In this document: positions 29,914 to 39,722 of the stretch, piece by piece
Layout of the letters: the number at the start of each line of letters is the position of its first letter
How positions within the stretch are numbered: position 1 is the first letter of the stretch
Origin: Rubrobacter marinus
GTDB taxonomy: Bacteria; Actinomycetota; Rubrobacteria; Rubrobacterales; Rubrobacteraceae
Direction of reading: 5' to 3'
Length of the DNA stretch: 64,000 bases
NCBI RefSeq assembly: GCF_011492965.1
Contig: NZ_CP045121.1
Span: 1,302,001-1,366,000, forward strand
The notes under the pieces: model-generated
Told to the model about the DNA's origin: nothing
Seen by the model: the letters and a program-made list of their open reading frames with translations, nothing else
Database searches by the model: none
Position numbers and translations under genes: made by a program

Positions 29914-31744
29914 CCGCCCGATCTCCCTCACCATCGGGACCGCCGGGCACGTGGACCACGGCAAGACCACCCTCGTCCGCTACATGACCGGCACGGACAC
30001 CGACAGGCTGGAGGAGGAGCACCGCCGCGGCATCTCCATCGTCCCCGGCTACGCCGAGCTGACGCTGCCGAGCGGCCGGCGGGCGAGCCTCGTCGACGTG
30101 CCGGGCCACGAGCGCTTCGTCAAGAACATGGTCGCGGGCTCGACGGGCGTCGACGCCTTCCTGCTCGTCGTCGCCGCCGACGACGGGGTGATGCCCCAGA
30201 CGAGGGAGCACCTAGACGTCCTGCGCGTCCTCGGCGTCCGCCGCGGCGTCGTCGCGCTCACCAAGATAGACGCCGTGGACGAGGAGACCGCGGAGCTCGC
30301 AGAGCTCGACGCGGCCGAGCTTCTGGAGTCCGTCGGCCTGGAGGCCCCGATCCTGCGCGTCAGCGGCGTGACGGGGGAGGGCGTCCCCGAGCTTCTGGCG
30401 GCGCTCGACGGGCTCGCGGTCGGGGAGGAGAAGCGCGCGGGGGCGCTGGCGCGGCTGCCGGTCGACCGGGCGTTCGTCCTGAAGGGGATCGGGCTCGTCG
30501 CGACGGGGACGCTGTGGAGCGGCGAGATCCGGACGGGCGACACCCTCTTCACCTCCGCCGGCCTCCGCCCGAGGGTGCGCGGGGTGCAGAACCACGGCCG
30601 CCCCGCCGAGGTTGCCCGCGCCGGCGCCCGGACCGCCCTCGATCTCGTGGGCGTCGACGCCGACGCCCTCGAACCCGGCGACGTCCTGCTCTCGAACCCC
30701 GTCGCGCCGACGAGGGCCCTCGACGCGCGCGTCGGGCTTCTTGAGGGCGCAGCACCCCTAAAGCACGGCACCCGCCTCCGGCTCTACCACGGCACCCGCG
30801 CGACGAACGCCCGGCTGCGCCTCTTCGACGGGGCGGCGCTCCAGCCCGGGGAAAACGCGCCCGCGAGGATGGTCCTGGAGGACGAGCTAGTCGTGCTGCC
30901 GGGGGACCGCTTCGTGCTGCGCTCCACGAGCCCCCAGATCACGATCGGCGGGGGCACGGTCCTCGACGCCGCCCCGGTCGGCCGCAGACCGGAGCCCGGC
31001 TGGCTGGAAGCCCTGGAGAGCGGCGACGCGACGCGCGTCGTGCCGCTCGCCCTCGCGCGCTCCCGCGGCAGCGGCATGACGGCGGAGGAGCTCTCGCTCG
31101 TCGTGCCCTCGGGGGCCTTGAACGGGGGCCTAGCCGCGGTCGAGGACGACCCGGAGATCGCCAGGCTCGGGGAGCTCTACGCCCCGGCGGGGGAGATCAA
31201 GGACGCCCGCAAGCGTCTCATGAAGGCCCTGAAAAAGCGCGCCGGCGAGAGGCCCGAGAGCCCCGAGCTCTCCGTCGCCGAGGCTCGCACCGCCACCGGC
31301 CTCGACGCCCGGCTAGCCGACGCCCTGCTCTCGGAGCTCACGGGGCAGGAGATCCGCGTGAGCGAGACCGGCGTGCGCCTGCCCGACGCCGACGAGGTGC
31401 CTGCGGAGCTGGAGAAGGAGGCCGAGGAGGTCCTGACGGCACTGAGGGCGGCGGGCGTGGAGCCGCCCGCGATGGAGGCGACCCCCGCCCTTCGTCTCTT
31501 GCTCAAGCGCGGCAGCGCGGTGAGGCTCGGGGAGGGGCTGTTCGGGGCCAGGGAGGCCGCGGACGAGATTCTGGAGGAGGTGAAAGAGGCGTGCCGGGAG
31601 GGGGGCGAACTCACCCTCGCCGCCTTCCGGGATCGGCTGGGGACGACCCGCAAGTTCGCCCAGGCCTGGCTCGAATACGCCGACGCCGAAGACGTTACCC
31701 GCAGGGTCGGCGACGCGCGAGTCCTCACCCGACGCTACCGCTGA
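29906..31744 (+). CDS. selB: selenocysteine-specific elongation factor SelB
   Basis: Delivers Sec-tRNA to UGA codons marked by a SECIS hairpin. 612 residues: G1 GHVDHGKTT, then [13 protein letters not shown] (G3) and TKID (G4), followed by EF-Tu-like domains, and C-terminal winged-helix repeats for SECIS binding (from about residue 370). GTG 29906 overlaps the selA end by 8 bases. The nearby selA and tRNA-Sec confirm the role. Confidence 0.95.
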   Translation: MDSRPISLTIGTAGHVDHGKTTLVRYMTGTDTDRLEEEHRRGISIVPGYAELTLPSGRRASLVDVPGHERFVKNMVAGSTGVDAFLLVVAADDGVMPQTREHLDVLRVLGVRRGVVALTKIDAVDEETAELAELDAAELLESVGLEAPILRVSGVTGEGVPELLAALDGLAVGEEKRAGALARLPVDRAFVLKGIGLVATGTLWSGEIRTGDTLFTSAGLRPRVRGVQNHGRPAEVARAGARTALDLVGVDADALEPGDVLLSNPVAPTRALDARVGLLEGAAPLKHGTRLRLYHGTRATNARLRLFDGAALQPGENAPARMVLEDELVVLPGDRFVLRSTSPQITIGGGTVLDAAPVGRRPEPGWLEALESGDATRVVPLALARSRGSGMTAEELSLVVPSGALNGGLAAVEDDPEIARLGELYAPAGEIKDARKRLMKALKKRAGERPESPELSVAEARTATGLDARLADALLSELTGQEIRVSETGVRLPDADEVPAELEKEAEEVLTALRAAGVEPPAMEATPALRLLLKRGSAVRLGEGLFGAREAADEILEEVKEACREGGELTLAAFRDRLGTTRKFAQAWLEYADAEDVTRRVGDARVLTRRYR

Positions 31745-31748
31745 TCCG

Positions 31749-31754
31749 TATACT
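31749..31754 (+). promoter_or_regulatory. -10 box of tRNA-Sec
   Basis: TATACT 21 bases before the mature 5' end of tRNA-Sec and 4 bases after the selB stop. Suggests the tRNA has its own promoter in addition to any read-through. Confidence 0.45.
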
Positions 31755-31775
31755 AGAATGCTCGGCGATCCCCGA

Positions 31776-31864
31776 GGAATGCGTGGGCCTGGTGGCCCGG
31801 CCGGTCTTCAAAACCGGTTTGCGGGCGTAAGACGTCCGTGGCGGTTCGATTCCCCCGCATTCCG
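31776..31864 (+). tRNA. selC: tRNA-Sec (TCA)
   Basis: Anticodon TCA at 31808-31810 in the loop CTTCAAA with stem CCGGT/ACCGG. The acceptor stem has 8 base pairs (GGAATGCG with CGCATTCC), and the D stem (GGGCC/GGCCC) and long variable arm are typical of bacterial selenocysteine tRNA. Discriminator G; CCA not encoded. Completes a selA-selB-selC set; selD is not in this window. Confidence 0.96.
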
Positions 31865-31933
31865 CTAATCCGGCCGTCGGCGGGGTCGGCCCGAGGCGCG
31901 GGCTCGATCCCTCGGATGCCGATCAATAGAAGC

Positions 31934-31947
31934 AGGAGGCTACTATC
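31934..31947 (+). promoter_or_regulatory. strong ribosome site in front of an ATC start (moaC)
   Basis: AGGAGG at 31934-31939, a five-base spacer and ATC. The spacing is optimal and the downstream peptide aligns with MoaC from residue 1, so this site decides the start. Confidence 0.65.
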
Positions 31948-32403
31948 ACAAGCTTTTCGCACATAGACGAGGAAGGCGCCGCGCGGATGGTCGACGTGGG
32001 CCAGAAAGCCGTGATCCGGCGCACCGCCACCGCCGCCGGCTCCGTCCTGATGTCCCCCGAGACGATCGAGGCGCTCCGGGAGCAGGCGCTCCCGAAGGGC
32101 GACGCCCTGAACACCGCCAGGATCGCCGGGGTCATGGCCGCGAAGCGGACGCCGGACCTCATACCCCTGTGCCACGGGTTGAACCTCTCCGGGGTGGACC
32201 TGGAGTTCACGGTGAGAGAGGCTCGGGTCGAGATCCTCGCCACCGCCCGCGTGAGCGACCGGACGGGGGTGGAGATGGAGGCCCTGACCGCCGTGAGCGT
32301 CGCCGCCCTCACCCTCTACGACATGTGCAAGGCCGTGGATAAGGGGATGGTCATCGAGGGGGTCAGGCTCGTGGAGAAGACGAAAGAGGAGCTCCCTTCG
32401 TGA
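31945..32403 (+). CDS. moaC: cyclic pyranopterin monophosphate synthase MoaC
   Basis: Second step of molybdenum cofactor synthesis. 152 residues: [36 protein letters not shown] and DMCKAVDKG are family hallmarks. The normal N-terminus starts at an ATC codon (31945) that has a perfect AGGAGG five bases upstream. No ATG, GTG or TTG exists before it after the in-frame stop at 31927. The first ATG (31987) would delete 14 conserved residues. Either AUC is used as a start or the base is an error. Confidence 0.92.
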   Translation: MTSFSHIDEEGAARMVDVGQKAVIRRTATAAGSVLMSPETIEALREQALPKGDALNTARIAGVMAAKRTPDLIPLCHGLNLSGVDLEFTVREARVEILATARVSDRTGVEMEALTAVSVAALTLYDMCKAVDKGMVIEGVRLVEKTKEELPS

Positions 32404-32516
32404 AGTTTTGCACGGTTGGGTATGTACGCTCGTGCGAAACTCGGCGGGTCAAGCAAGCGTCCTGGGTGCGCGGGAGTTGTTCCCGGCCCGGCCCGAGTCG
32501 GTAAGGGGAGACAGAG

Positions 32517-33071
32517 ATCGAGGGTGCCGTTCTTTATCCCGTGTTTCTCGACCTCGACGGCAAGCGTTGCGTCGTCGTCGGGGGGGGCGAGGTCGCGAAC
32601 CGGAAGGCGCGCAAGCTCCTGCAGGCGCGGGCCAGGGTCGTGGTCGTCTCGCCGGAGGTCAGGCCCGAGCTCGCGAGCATGGCCCTGGAGGTCCACGAGA
32701 GGCCCTACGAGCCCGGCGACTTGGAGGGGGCGTTCCTGGTCTTCGCCACGACGGACCGGCGCGAGGTGAACGCGGCGGTGGCTCGGGAGGCTCAGGAGAG
32801 GGGCATCCCGGTGAACGTCGCGGACAACCCCCCGGAGGGCGACTTCGCGCTGCCCTCGACGCTCAGGCGGGGGCATCTGCAGGTCGCGGTCTCGACGGGC
32901 GGGGCGTCGCCGACGCTGGCCCGCAGGGTGCGAAAGGAGCTGGAGGACGCGTTCGGCCCGGAGTGGGCTGGTATCGTGGAGGAGCTGAGCAGGGCCCGAA
33001 AGAGCGGGCGCAAGGCCGAAGCGGAGATGGAGGAGGTGGTCGAGGGATGCTTATCGCGGTTGCGGGGATGA
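32517..33071 (+). CDS. precorrin-2 dehydrogenase / siroheme synthase N-terminal domain type
   Basis: NAD-dependent oxidation of precorrin-2 to sirohydrochlorin, on the branch to siroheme and cobalamin. About 184 residues: VVVGGGEVANRKARKLL, FATTDRREVNAAVA, NVADNPPEGDFALPS and VAVSTGGASPTLARR match SirC/Met8/CysG-N. The family N-terminus (LYPVFLDL) begins upstream of the first GTG (32541). The only codon with a ribosome site (AAGGGGAG, 32503-32510) is ATC 32517, as in moaC. It overlaps hemA by 25 bases. Confidence 0.88.
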   Translation: MEGAVLYPVFLDLDGKRCVVVGGGEVANRKARKLLQARARVVVVSPEVRPELASMALEVHERPYEPGDLEGAFLVFATTDRREVNAAVAREAQERGIPVNVADNPPEGDFALPSTLRRGHLQVAVSTGGASPTLARRVRKELEDAFGPEWAGIVEELSRARKSGRKAEAEMEEVVEGCLSRLRG

Positions 33072-34354
33072 GCCACCGCTCGGCTCCTATAGAGGTGCGC
33101 GAGAGGGTGGCGTTCGCGCCGTGCGCCGCGCGCCCCTTCCTGCGCCGGCTCAAGGACGAGGGGACCGTCGCCGAGGCGGTGCTCGTCTCGACCTGCAACC
33201 GGACGGAGCTCTACGCGGTCGTGGAGGGCCCCTCCGAGGAGGCGCGCGGGAAGCTGCTGCGGGCGATGGCCGACGAGAAGGGGCTCCACCCGGAGCTTCT
33301 CGAGAGCCATACCTACTGGTACACCGAGGGCGAGGCCGTGGGGCACCTGTATCGGGTGGCGTCCTCCCTCGACTCGATGGTGGTGGGGGAGAGCCAGATT
33401 CTGGGCCAGGTCCGCGAGGCGTACCGGACGGCGACGGAGGAGCTGTGCGCCGGTCCGATCCTGAACCGTCTCTTCCACACGTCGCTCCGGGTCGGCAAGG
33501 GGGTGCGCTCGGAGACGGGGATCGGGGACTCGTCCCTCTCCGTGCCGCACGTCGCCGTGAAGCTCGCCGAGGAGGTCTTCGGGACGCTTCGGGGCCGCAG
33601 CGCGATGGTGGTCGGGGCGGGCGAGATGAGCGAGCTCGTGGTGAGGCACCTGGCGAGCAGGGGCATCGGGGAGGTCAAGATCGCCAACCGCACCGCGTCG
33701 AGGGCTGAGGAGCTCGCCGCCCGGCTCGGGGGCGCCGCCGTGGGCTTCGACGACCTCGCCGAGGAGTTGCCGGGCGTGGACGTCGTCGTGAGCTCGACGG
33801 GGGCCGGGGAGTGGGTGGTCGGGAGCGAGACGGTCGCCGCGGCGCTCCGGAGGCGCGAGGAGCCTCTGTTCTTTATAGACATCGCGGTGCCGAGGGACAT
33901 CGACCCCGTGGTGCAGAACCTGGACCGGGCCTACGTATACGACGTGGACGACTTGCAGGCGGTCGTGGACCGCAACACGGACGACCGCGGGGCGGCGGCG
34001 GAGGCGGCGGAGGCCATGATCGCGCCGGCCGTTCTGGAGTACATGAGCTGGCTCTCGACGCTGCACGTCGCCCCGCTCATAAAGGAGCTGCGGGACGGGG
34101 CGGAGCGCATCCGGCGCCACGAGGTCGCCCGCACCCTGAAGGGGATGGACCTCTCCGAGGCCGAGGCCGAGGCCGTCGAGAGGATGAGCCACGCCCTCGT
34201 CAACAAGCTCCTGCACGGCCCCATCCAGGAGATAAAGGCCCTCGCCGAGAGGGGGTCCCCTGTCGAGGGGGCGGAGGTTCGACGGCGCCTCCTGGAGCTC
34301 GAGGGGCTGGGCCTGGGGCTGTACCGCGCCGGGGGCGGAACCGGGGCGCCATGA
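33047..34354 (+). CDS. hemA: glutamyl-tRNA reductase
   Basis: First step of the C5 heme route: reduces Glu-tRNA to glutamate-1-semialdehyde with NADPH. 435 residues. Nucleophile C50 in STCNRTELY, GESQILGQVREAY, the NADP-binding VVGAGEMSELVVRHL and a C-terminal dimerisation helix. Overlaps the preceding gene by 25 bases and hemC by 4 (ATGA), so the series is translationally coupled. Confidence 0.97.
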   Translation: MLIAVAGMSHRSAPIEVRERVAFAPCAARPFLRRLKDEGTVAEAVLVSTCNRTELYAVVEGPSEEARGKLLRAMADEKGLHPELLESHTYWYTEGEAVGHLYRVASSLDSMVVGESQILGQVREAYRTATEELCAGPILNRLFHTSLRVGKGVRSETGIGDSSLSVPHVAVKLAEEVFGTLRGRSAMVVGAGEMSELVVRHLASRGIGEVKIANRTASRAEELAARLGGAAVGFDDLAEELPGVDVVVSSTGAGEWVVGSETVAAALRRREEPLFFIDIAVPRDIDPVVQNLDRAYVYDVDDLQAVVDRNTDDRGAAAEAAEAMIAPAVLEYMSWLSTLHVAPLIKELRDGAERIRRHEVARTLKGMDLSEAEAEAVERMSHALVNKLLHGPIQEIKALAERGSPVEGAEVRRRLLELEGLGLGLYRAGGGTGAP

Positions 34355-35280
34355 GCCGCAGCGGGCCCGCCGTCCTCGGGACGCGGGGCTCCAAGCTCGC
34401 CCTCGTGCAGGCCAACGCCTGCGCCGAGAAGTTGCGGGCCGTGGGCCTCGAGGTCGAGGTCAGGATCATCAAGACGACGAGCGAGCAGCAGCCCGACACG
34501 CCGCTTCGCGTCATAGACCGGCGCGACGTGTTTACGCGCCAGCTCGACGAGGCGCTCCTGGCAGGGGAGATCGACCTCGCCGTCCACTCCCTCAAGGACG
34601 TCCCGACCGAGCTGCCGGAGGGGATCGTGCTCGCCGCGATCTCCGAGCGCCACGACCCGTCCGACGCCCTCGTCTCGGACGGGGGACTGGGCGTGGACGG
34701 GCTGCCCCAAGGGGCGGTCGTCGCCACGTCGAGCCTCCGGAGAAGGGCGCAGCTCCTCCACCGCCGCCCGGACCTGGAGATCGCGGAGATCCGGGGGAAC
34801 GTGGACACGAGGGTGCGCAAGATGCGGGACGGGGCCGCCGACGCCCTCGTCCTCGCGCGCGCCGGCCTCAAGCGCCTCGGCCTCGACGGGGACGTGCCGC
34901 ACACCGTCCTCGGGCCGGAGACGATGCTCCCCGCCGTCGGCCAGGGTTCCCTCGCCGTCGCGACCCTCGCGGATCACGCGTTGCGCGGCGAGATCCGGGC
35001 GGCCCTCAACCACGAGCCCTCGGAGACCGCCGCATACACGGAGCGGGCGCTCCTGAACGAGCTCGAAGGGGGGTGCCGGGTGCCGGTCGGGGCGCTGGCG
35101 ATCGTCAGGGACGGAGGGATACGGTTGCAGGGGCTCGTGGCGTCTCCGGACGGCGCGCTCTTGTACCGGGACGCCGCCGAGGGCACGGAGGCCGATGAGG
35201 TGGGGCGCCGGCTCGCCCGGGAGCTGCTCGGGCGCGGGGCCGGCGTGATCCTCGACGAGATCCGGGAGGTCAGGAGCTAG
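34351..35280 (+). CDS. hemC: porphobilinogen deaminase
   Basis: Joins four porphobilinogens to hydroxymethylbilane. 309 residues. GTRGSKLALVQA, HSLKDVPT, SSLRRRAQL and RGNVDTR are present. The dipyrromethane cofactor is held by C242 in EGGCRVPVGA, the same position as in E. coli. Starts inside the hemA stop. Confidence 0.97.
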   Translation: MSRSGPAVLGTRGSKLALVQANACAEKLRAVGLEVEVRIIKTTSEQQPDTPLRVIDRRDVFTRQLDEALLAGEIDLAVHSLKDVPTELPEGIVLAAISERHDPSDALVSDGGLGVDGLPQGAVVATSSLRRRAQLLHRRPDLEIAEIRGNVDTRVRKMRDGAADALVLARAGLKRLGLDGDVPHTVLGPETMLPAVGQGSLAVATLADHALRGEIRAALNHEPSETAAYTERALLNELEGGCRVPVGALAIVRDGGIRLQGLVASPDGALLYRDAAEGTEADEVGRRLARELLGRGAGVILDEIREVRS

Positions 35281-35281
35281 C

Positions 35282-36832
35282 GTGATCTACCTCGTAGGGA
35301 GCGGCCCGGGAGATCCGGGATTGTTCACCGTCAAGGGCGTCGAGTGCATGAGGGCGGCGGACGCCGTCGTCTACGACAGGCTCGCCCCCGAGGCGCTCCT
35401 CTCCCACGCCCCGCAAGGCGCCGAGAAGATCTACGTCGGCAAGAAGCCGGGGGCGCCGACGATGCCGCAGGAGGAGATCAACGCCACCCTCGTCCGCCTC
35501 GGCCGCGAGGGCAAGACGGTCGTGCGCCTCAAGGGCGGCGACCCTTACGTCTTCGGGCGCGGCGGCGAGGAGGCCCTCGCCCTCATAGAGGCCGGCCTCC
35601 CGTTCGAGGTGGTGCCCGGGGTGACGAGCGGGATCGCGGCCCCCGCCTACGCCGGCATCCCCGTGACGCACCGCCACGTCTCCACGTCCGTCGCCTTCGT
35701 CACCGGCCACGAGGACCCGGCCAAGGGGACGGAGGACGTCGACTGGGAGGGCATCGCCAACGGCGCCGAGACCCTCGTCCTGTACATGGGCGTCGGGCGC
35801 CTCCGCGAGATCTCGAAGCGCCTCATCGCCGCCGGCCGCGCGGGCGAGACCCCCGTCGCCTGCGTCCGCTGGGGCACCCGCCCCGAGCAGGAGACCGTCA
35901 CCGCCACCCTGGAGACCGTCGCCGACAGGATCGAGGAGGTCGGGCTCAAGCCGCCCGCGATCACCGTGATAGGGGACGTCGTTTCTTTACGCGAAGACGG
36001 CCTCGACTGGTACGAGCGGCGCCCGCTCTTCGGCAAGAGGATTGTCGTGACGAGGGCCCGGGCGCAGGCCGGGGAGCTGAGCCGCGAGCTCGACGCTCGG
36101 GGCGCCGAGGTCCTGGAGTTTCCGACGATCGAGATAAAAGCGCCCGAGGACTTCGCCCCGCTCGACGCCGCGATACGGGACCTCGATTCCTTCGGCTGGA
36201 TCGTCTTCACCAGCGCGAACGGTGTGGCGGCGTTCGTCGAACGCCTGCGGCACCACGGGCTCGACCTCCGGGCCGTGCCGCGCGGGGCGAAGCTCGCCGC
36301 GATAGGCCCCGCCACCGCCGACGCCGTCCGTGCCGCGGGCCTGAGGGTGGACGTCGTGCCCGGGGAGTACCGGGCCGAGGCGCTGCTCGAGGCGCTGCTC
36401 GACGGGTCGCCGTCCGGCGGGAAGGTCCTGATACCGCGGGCGAAGGTGGCGCGCGAGGTCCTGCCGGAGAAGCTCCGGGAGGCGGGGCTGGAGGTCGTCG
36501 TGCCGCCGGCGTACGAGACGGTCCCGTCGGAGGAGGGGAAGGACGAGCTCAGGGAGCGGCTCGTCTCCGGCGGCGTGGATTGCGTGACGTTCACGGCCTC
36601 TTCCACCGTCGAGAGCTTCGTCGGGGCGTTCGGCGGGGGGGCCAAGGATCTCCTGTCGAACACCCGGGTAGCGTGCATCGGGCCGATCACGGCGGAGACG
36701 GCGCGGGGGCACGGCATCCGGGTCGACGCCGAGGCCACGGAGTACACTATCCCCGGGCTCGTCGGCGCGGTGCTCGGCCTCTTCGCCGGGGCGCGCGACG
36801 GGACAGCGGTACCCCTGAAGAAGGACGGTTGA
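35282..36832 (+). CDS. fused uroporphyrinogen-III C-methyltransferase / uroporphyrinogen-III synthase
   Basis: 516-residue two-domain enzyme. Residues 1-240 are a CobA-type SAM methyltransferase ([10 protein letters not shown] at 5-14, [36 protein letters not shown]). Residues 255-510 are a HemD-type synthase ([34 protein letters not shown]). It thus makes uroporphyrinogen III and methylates it to precorrin-2, the substrate of the dehydrogenase encoded at 32517. GTG 35282 follows the hemC stop by one base. Confidence 0.95.
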   Translation: MIYLVGSGPGDPGLFTVKGVECMRAADAVVYDRLAPEALLSHAPQGAEKIYVGKKPGAPTMPQEEINATLVRLGREGKTVVRLKGGDPYVFGRGGEEALALIEAGLPFEVVPGVTSGIAAPAYAGIPVTHRHVSTSVAFVTGHEDPAKGTEDVDWEGIANGAETLVLYMGVGRLREISKRLIAAGRAGETPVACVRWGTRPEQETVTATLETVADRIEEVGLKPPAITVIGDVVSLREDGLDWYERRPLFGKRIVVTRARAQAGELSRELDARGAEVLEFPTIEIKAPEDFAPLDAAIRDLDSFGWIVFTSANGVAAFVERLRHHGLDLRAVPRGAKLAAIGPATADAVRAAGLRVDVVPGEYRAEALLEALLDGSPSGGKVLIPRAKVAREVLPEKLREAGLEVVVPPAYETVPSEEGKDELRERLVSGGVDCVTFTASSTVESFVGAFGGGAKDLLSNTRVACIGPITAETARGHGIRVDAEATEYTIPGLVGAVLGLFAGARDGTAVPLKKDG

Positions 36833-36836
36833 CGAC

Positions 36837-37817
36837 ATGGCATTCCCCATCCAGCGGCTGAGAAGGACCCGCCGCACGGGCGCCCTGCGCGGGCTCGTGC
36901 GCGAGACCGAGCTCGCCCCCGGCGACTTCATCTACCCCATCTTCGTCGCGGCGGGGGAGGACGTGAGGCGCCCGATCCCCTCGATGCCCGGCATCTTCCA
37001 GCTCTCCATAAACCACGCCGTCGAGGAGGCACGCAGAGCCCACGCTCTGGGTATCTCCGGCGTCCTGCTCTTCGGCATCCCGGACGAGAAGGACGAGGCG
37101 GCGAGCGGGGCGTACGACCCCGAGGGCGTCGTGCAGCTCGCCACCCGCGCCATAAAGGACGCGGCGCCGGAGCTTCTCGTCGTCACGGACGTGTGCCTCT
37201 GCGAGTACACGAGTCACGGACACTGCGGCATGGTCGACCACGAGCGCCGCGAGGTGATGAACGACGTGAGCCTGGAGCTTCTCGCGCGCACGGCGACGGC
37301 CCAGGCCGAGGCCGGGGCGGACATCGTGGCGCCGTCGGACATGATGGACGGTCGCGTCGGCGCCCTGCGCGCCGCGCTCGACGCCGACGGCTTCGAGGAG
37401 ACCCCGATCATGGCCTACTCCGCGAAGTACGCCTCGGCCTTCTACGGCCCGTTCCGCGAGGCCGCGGACAGCGCCCCGCAGTTCGGCGACCGGCGCGGCT
37501 ACCAGATGGACCCGGCCAACGCCCGCGAGGCCCTCAGGGAGACCGCCCTCGACATCCAGGAGGGCGCCGACATCGTCATGGTCAAGCCCGCCCTCCCGTA
37601 CCTCGACGTGGTGCGCCGGGTGCGCGAGGCCACCGACCTGCCCGTCGCCGCCTACAACGTCAGCGGCGAGTACTCGATGCTCAAGGCCGCGGCGCAGAAC
37701 GGCTGGCTCGACGAGGAGCGGGCGGTGATGGAGGCGCTCACAGGCATCAAGCGCGCCGGAGCCGAGATCATCATCTCCTACCACGCCCCCGACGCCTCGC
37801 GCTGGCTTCAGAGCTGA
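36837..37817 (+). CDS. hemB: delta-aminolevulinic acid dehydratase
   Basis: Condenses two aminolevulinate molecules to porphobilinogen. 326 residues. It is of the zinc type: C120, C122 and C130 in [14 protein letters not shown]. Catalytic lysines lie in [14 protein letters not shown] and [11 protein letters not shown]. It is 4 bases after the cobA-hemD fusion. Confidence 0.97.
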   Translation: MAFPIQRLRRTRRTGALRGLVRETELAPGDFIYPIFVAAGEDVRRPIPSMPGIFQLSINHAVEEARRAHALGISGVLLFGIPDEKDEAASGAYDPEGVVQLATRAIKDAAPELLVVTDVCLCEYTSHGHCGMVDHERREVMNDVSLELLARTATAQAEAGADIVAPSDMMDGRVGALRAALDADGFEETPIMAYSAKYASAFYGPFREAADSAPQFGDRRGYQMDPANAREALRETALDIQEGADIVMVKPALPYLDVVRRVREATDLPVAAYNVSGEYSMLKAAAQNGWLDEERAVMEALTGIKRAGAEIIISYHAPDASRWLQS

Positions 37818-37900
37818 ACGCATCGGGTAAGCGGTATCACCGCCCCCGGAACGGGCCCGCGCTATAAATCACACAAGAGCTTTTAGGAGGACTTCACCGC

Positions 37901-39232
37901 TTGCAGGGTAGCGAGATGGGCACGAACGCGAGAGAGATTCTGCAGATGGACCGCTCGGCCCGGCTCATGGAGCGGGCCGTGAAGCGGCTTCCCGGCGGCG
38001 TGAACAGCCCGGTCAGGGCGTTCCGCTCGGTCGGCGGAGACCCCCTGTTCATGAGCCGCGGCGAGGGCTCCCGCGTCTTCGACGCCGACGGCAACTCCTA
38101 CATAGACTACGTGATGAGCTACGGCCCCCTCGTCCTCGGCCACGCCCACCCGGAGGTCGTCCGGGTGCTGGAGGAGACGATCAAGGGCGGGACCACGTTC
38201 GGGGCGCCCACCGAGCTAGAGGTCGAGATGGCCGAGCTCGTCTGCGACGTCGTCCCCTCGATGGAGACCGTTCGGATGACCAACTCCGGCACCGAGGCCA
38301 CGATGAGCGCCATAAGGGTCGCCCGCGGGTTCACGGGCCGCGACAAGATCCTGAAGTTCGACGGCAACTACCACGGCCACGGCGACGCCCTGCTCGTCTC
38401 GGCGGGCTCCGGGGTCGCCACCCTCGGCCTCCCCGACAGCCCCGGCGTCACGAGGGGCGCGGCGAAGGATACGACCGTCCTGCCGTACAACGATCTTGCG
38501 AGCGTACGGGCGCTCTTCGAGGAGCGCGGCGAGGAGTTCGCCGCCGTTATCCTGGAGCCCGTCGGCGGGAACATGGGCTGCGTGCCGCCCGATGGGGGCT
38601 ACCTCGAGGGACTGCGCGAGATCACCCGGGAGTACGGCACCGTCCTCATCTTCGACGAGGTGATGACCGGCTTCAGGCTCGCGAGGGGCGGGGCGCAGGA
38701 GAGGTTCGGCGTCACGCCGGACATGACGTGCCTCGGCAAGATCATCGGCGGGGGGCTCCCCGTCGGGGCGTTCGGTGGTAAGCGCGAGATCATGGAGATG
38801 GTCGCCCCCTCCGGGCCGATCTACCAGGCCGGGACCCTCTCGGGGAACCCGCTCGCGATGGCCGCGGGCCTCGCCACCGTGCGCGCCACCGGCGAGCCGG
38901 GCTTCTACGAGGGTCTGGAGAGGCTCGGGGCGCGCTGGCGCACCGGCATGTCCGAGGCCGCGTCGGCGGGGGAGAGGCCGTTCACGATCAACGGGGTCGG
39001 CTCGATGGTGAGCATCTTCTTCGCCGACGGGCCCGTCACGGACTTCGGCTCGGCGGCCCGGTCGGACACGAAGGCGTTCAAGGACTTCTTCTGGCACATG
39101 CTCCGGCGCGGCATCTACCTGGCCCCGAGCCAGTACGAGGCCGGCTTTATCTCGCGCGTCCACTCCGACGAGGACCTCGACAGGACCTTCGAGGCGGCGA
39201 GGGAGTGGTTCGTGGCCGCGGGGAAGGGCTAG
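37901..39232 (+). CDS. hemL: glutamate-1-semialdehyde 2,1-aminomutase
   Basis: Second step of the C5 route, forming 5-aminolevulinate. 443 residues. [39 protein letters not shown] and the PLP lysine in [14 protein letters not shown] are diagnostic. I use TTG 37901, which has AGGAGG 10 bases upstream; ATG 37916 is possible but far from that site. With hemA, hemB, hemC and cobA-hemD it completes the path to uroporphyrinogen III. Confidence 0.96.
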   Translation: MQGSEMGTNAREILQMDRSARLMERAVKRLPGGVNSPVRAFRSVGGDPLFMSRGEGSRVFDADGNSYIDYVMSYGPLVLGHAHPEVVRVLEETIKGGTTFGAPTELEVEMAELVCDVVPSMETVRMTNSGTEATMSAIRVARGFTGRDKILKFDGNYHGHGDALLVSAGSGVATLGLPDSPGVTRGAAKDTTVLPYNDLASVRALFEERGEEFAAVILEPVGGNMGCVPPDGGYLEGLREITREYGTVLIFDEVMTGFRLARGGAQERFGVTPDMTCLGKIIGGGLPVGAFGGKREIMEMVAPSGPIYQAGTLSGNPLAMAAGLATVRATGEPGFYEGLERLGARWRTGMSEAASAGERPFTINGVGSMVSIFFADGPVTDFGSAARSDTKAFKDFFWHMLRRGIYLAPSQYEAGFISRVHSDEDLDRTFEAAREWFVAAGKG

Positions 39233-39234
39233 GG

Positions 39235-39666
39235 TTGCCCGCCGTTCGCCGGACGCCCGAGGCCTCGCTCGAGCAGATCTTCCTGCGCGCCTCCGGCGCC
39301 CTGCCCCTGAAGAAAGGGGACGACCGCGGCCGGATCGTCGCCGAGGCCCTGGGCCATCTTCAGGAGGGCTTCGGGGCGCACTACGCGGCCCCGAGGGCCT
39401 CGGACGACGCCATCCTCGTGGGGGACACCTCCTACGCCTGGGCCGTGGACACGATCGCCCGGCTCGACGAGCCCCGCTTCGTCGGGGTGGCGAGCCGCAT
39501 GATCCGGGACGGCGCAGGCGAGATCTCGCGCGGCGGCGCCGTCACGCTGGAGCTCTGGACCCCGCACCTCGCGCAGCTGCTCGGCATCATCTCCGGCGAG
39601 GACGAGGGTCGCTCGAAGGAGCGCATAAGGGCGGCGGCGGACGAGGTCTCCCGTGGCGCCGAGTAG
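39235..39666 (+). CDS. hypothetical protein between hemL and menG
   Basis: 143 residues from TTG 39235, two bases after hemL. Contains DAILVGDTSYAWAVDTIARLDEPRFVGVASRMIRDG, which looks like a real folded domain, but I do not recognise the family. Its place in an otherwise conserved heme-menaquinone series suggests a metabolic role. Confidence 0.6.
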   Translation: MPAVRRTPEASLEQIFLRASGALPLKKGDDRGRIVAEALGHLQEGFGAHYAAPRASDDAILVGDTSYAWAVDTIARLDEPRFVGVASRMIRDGAGEISRGGAVTLELWTPHLAQLLGIISGEDEGRSKERIRAAADEVSRGAE

Positions 39667-39722
39667 CCCCCGGGCGGCGGACGGCGCGCCGAACCATCGC
39701 GGCGTCGCGGAGCGCGGGCGGC

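Noticed and set aside
32404..32516. Cobalamin or molybdenum-cofactor riboswitch before the tetrapyrrole operon
   Set aside because: None of the conserved boxes of those classes could be found in the 113 bases.
32541..33071. GTG 32541 as the start of the precorrin-2 dehydrogenase
   Set aside because: It lacks a ribosome site and removes residues normally present before the first strand; ATC 32517 fits better, though GTG remains possible.
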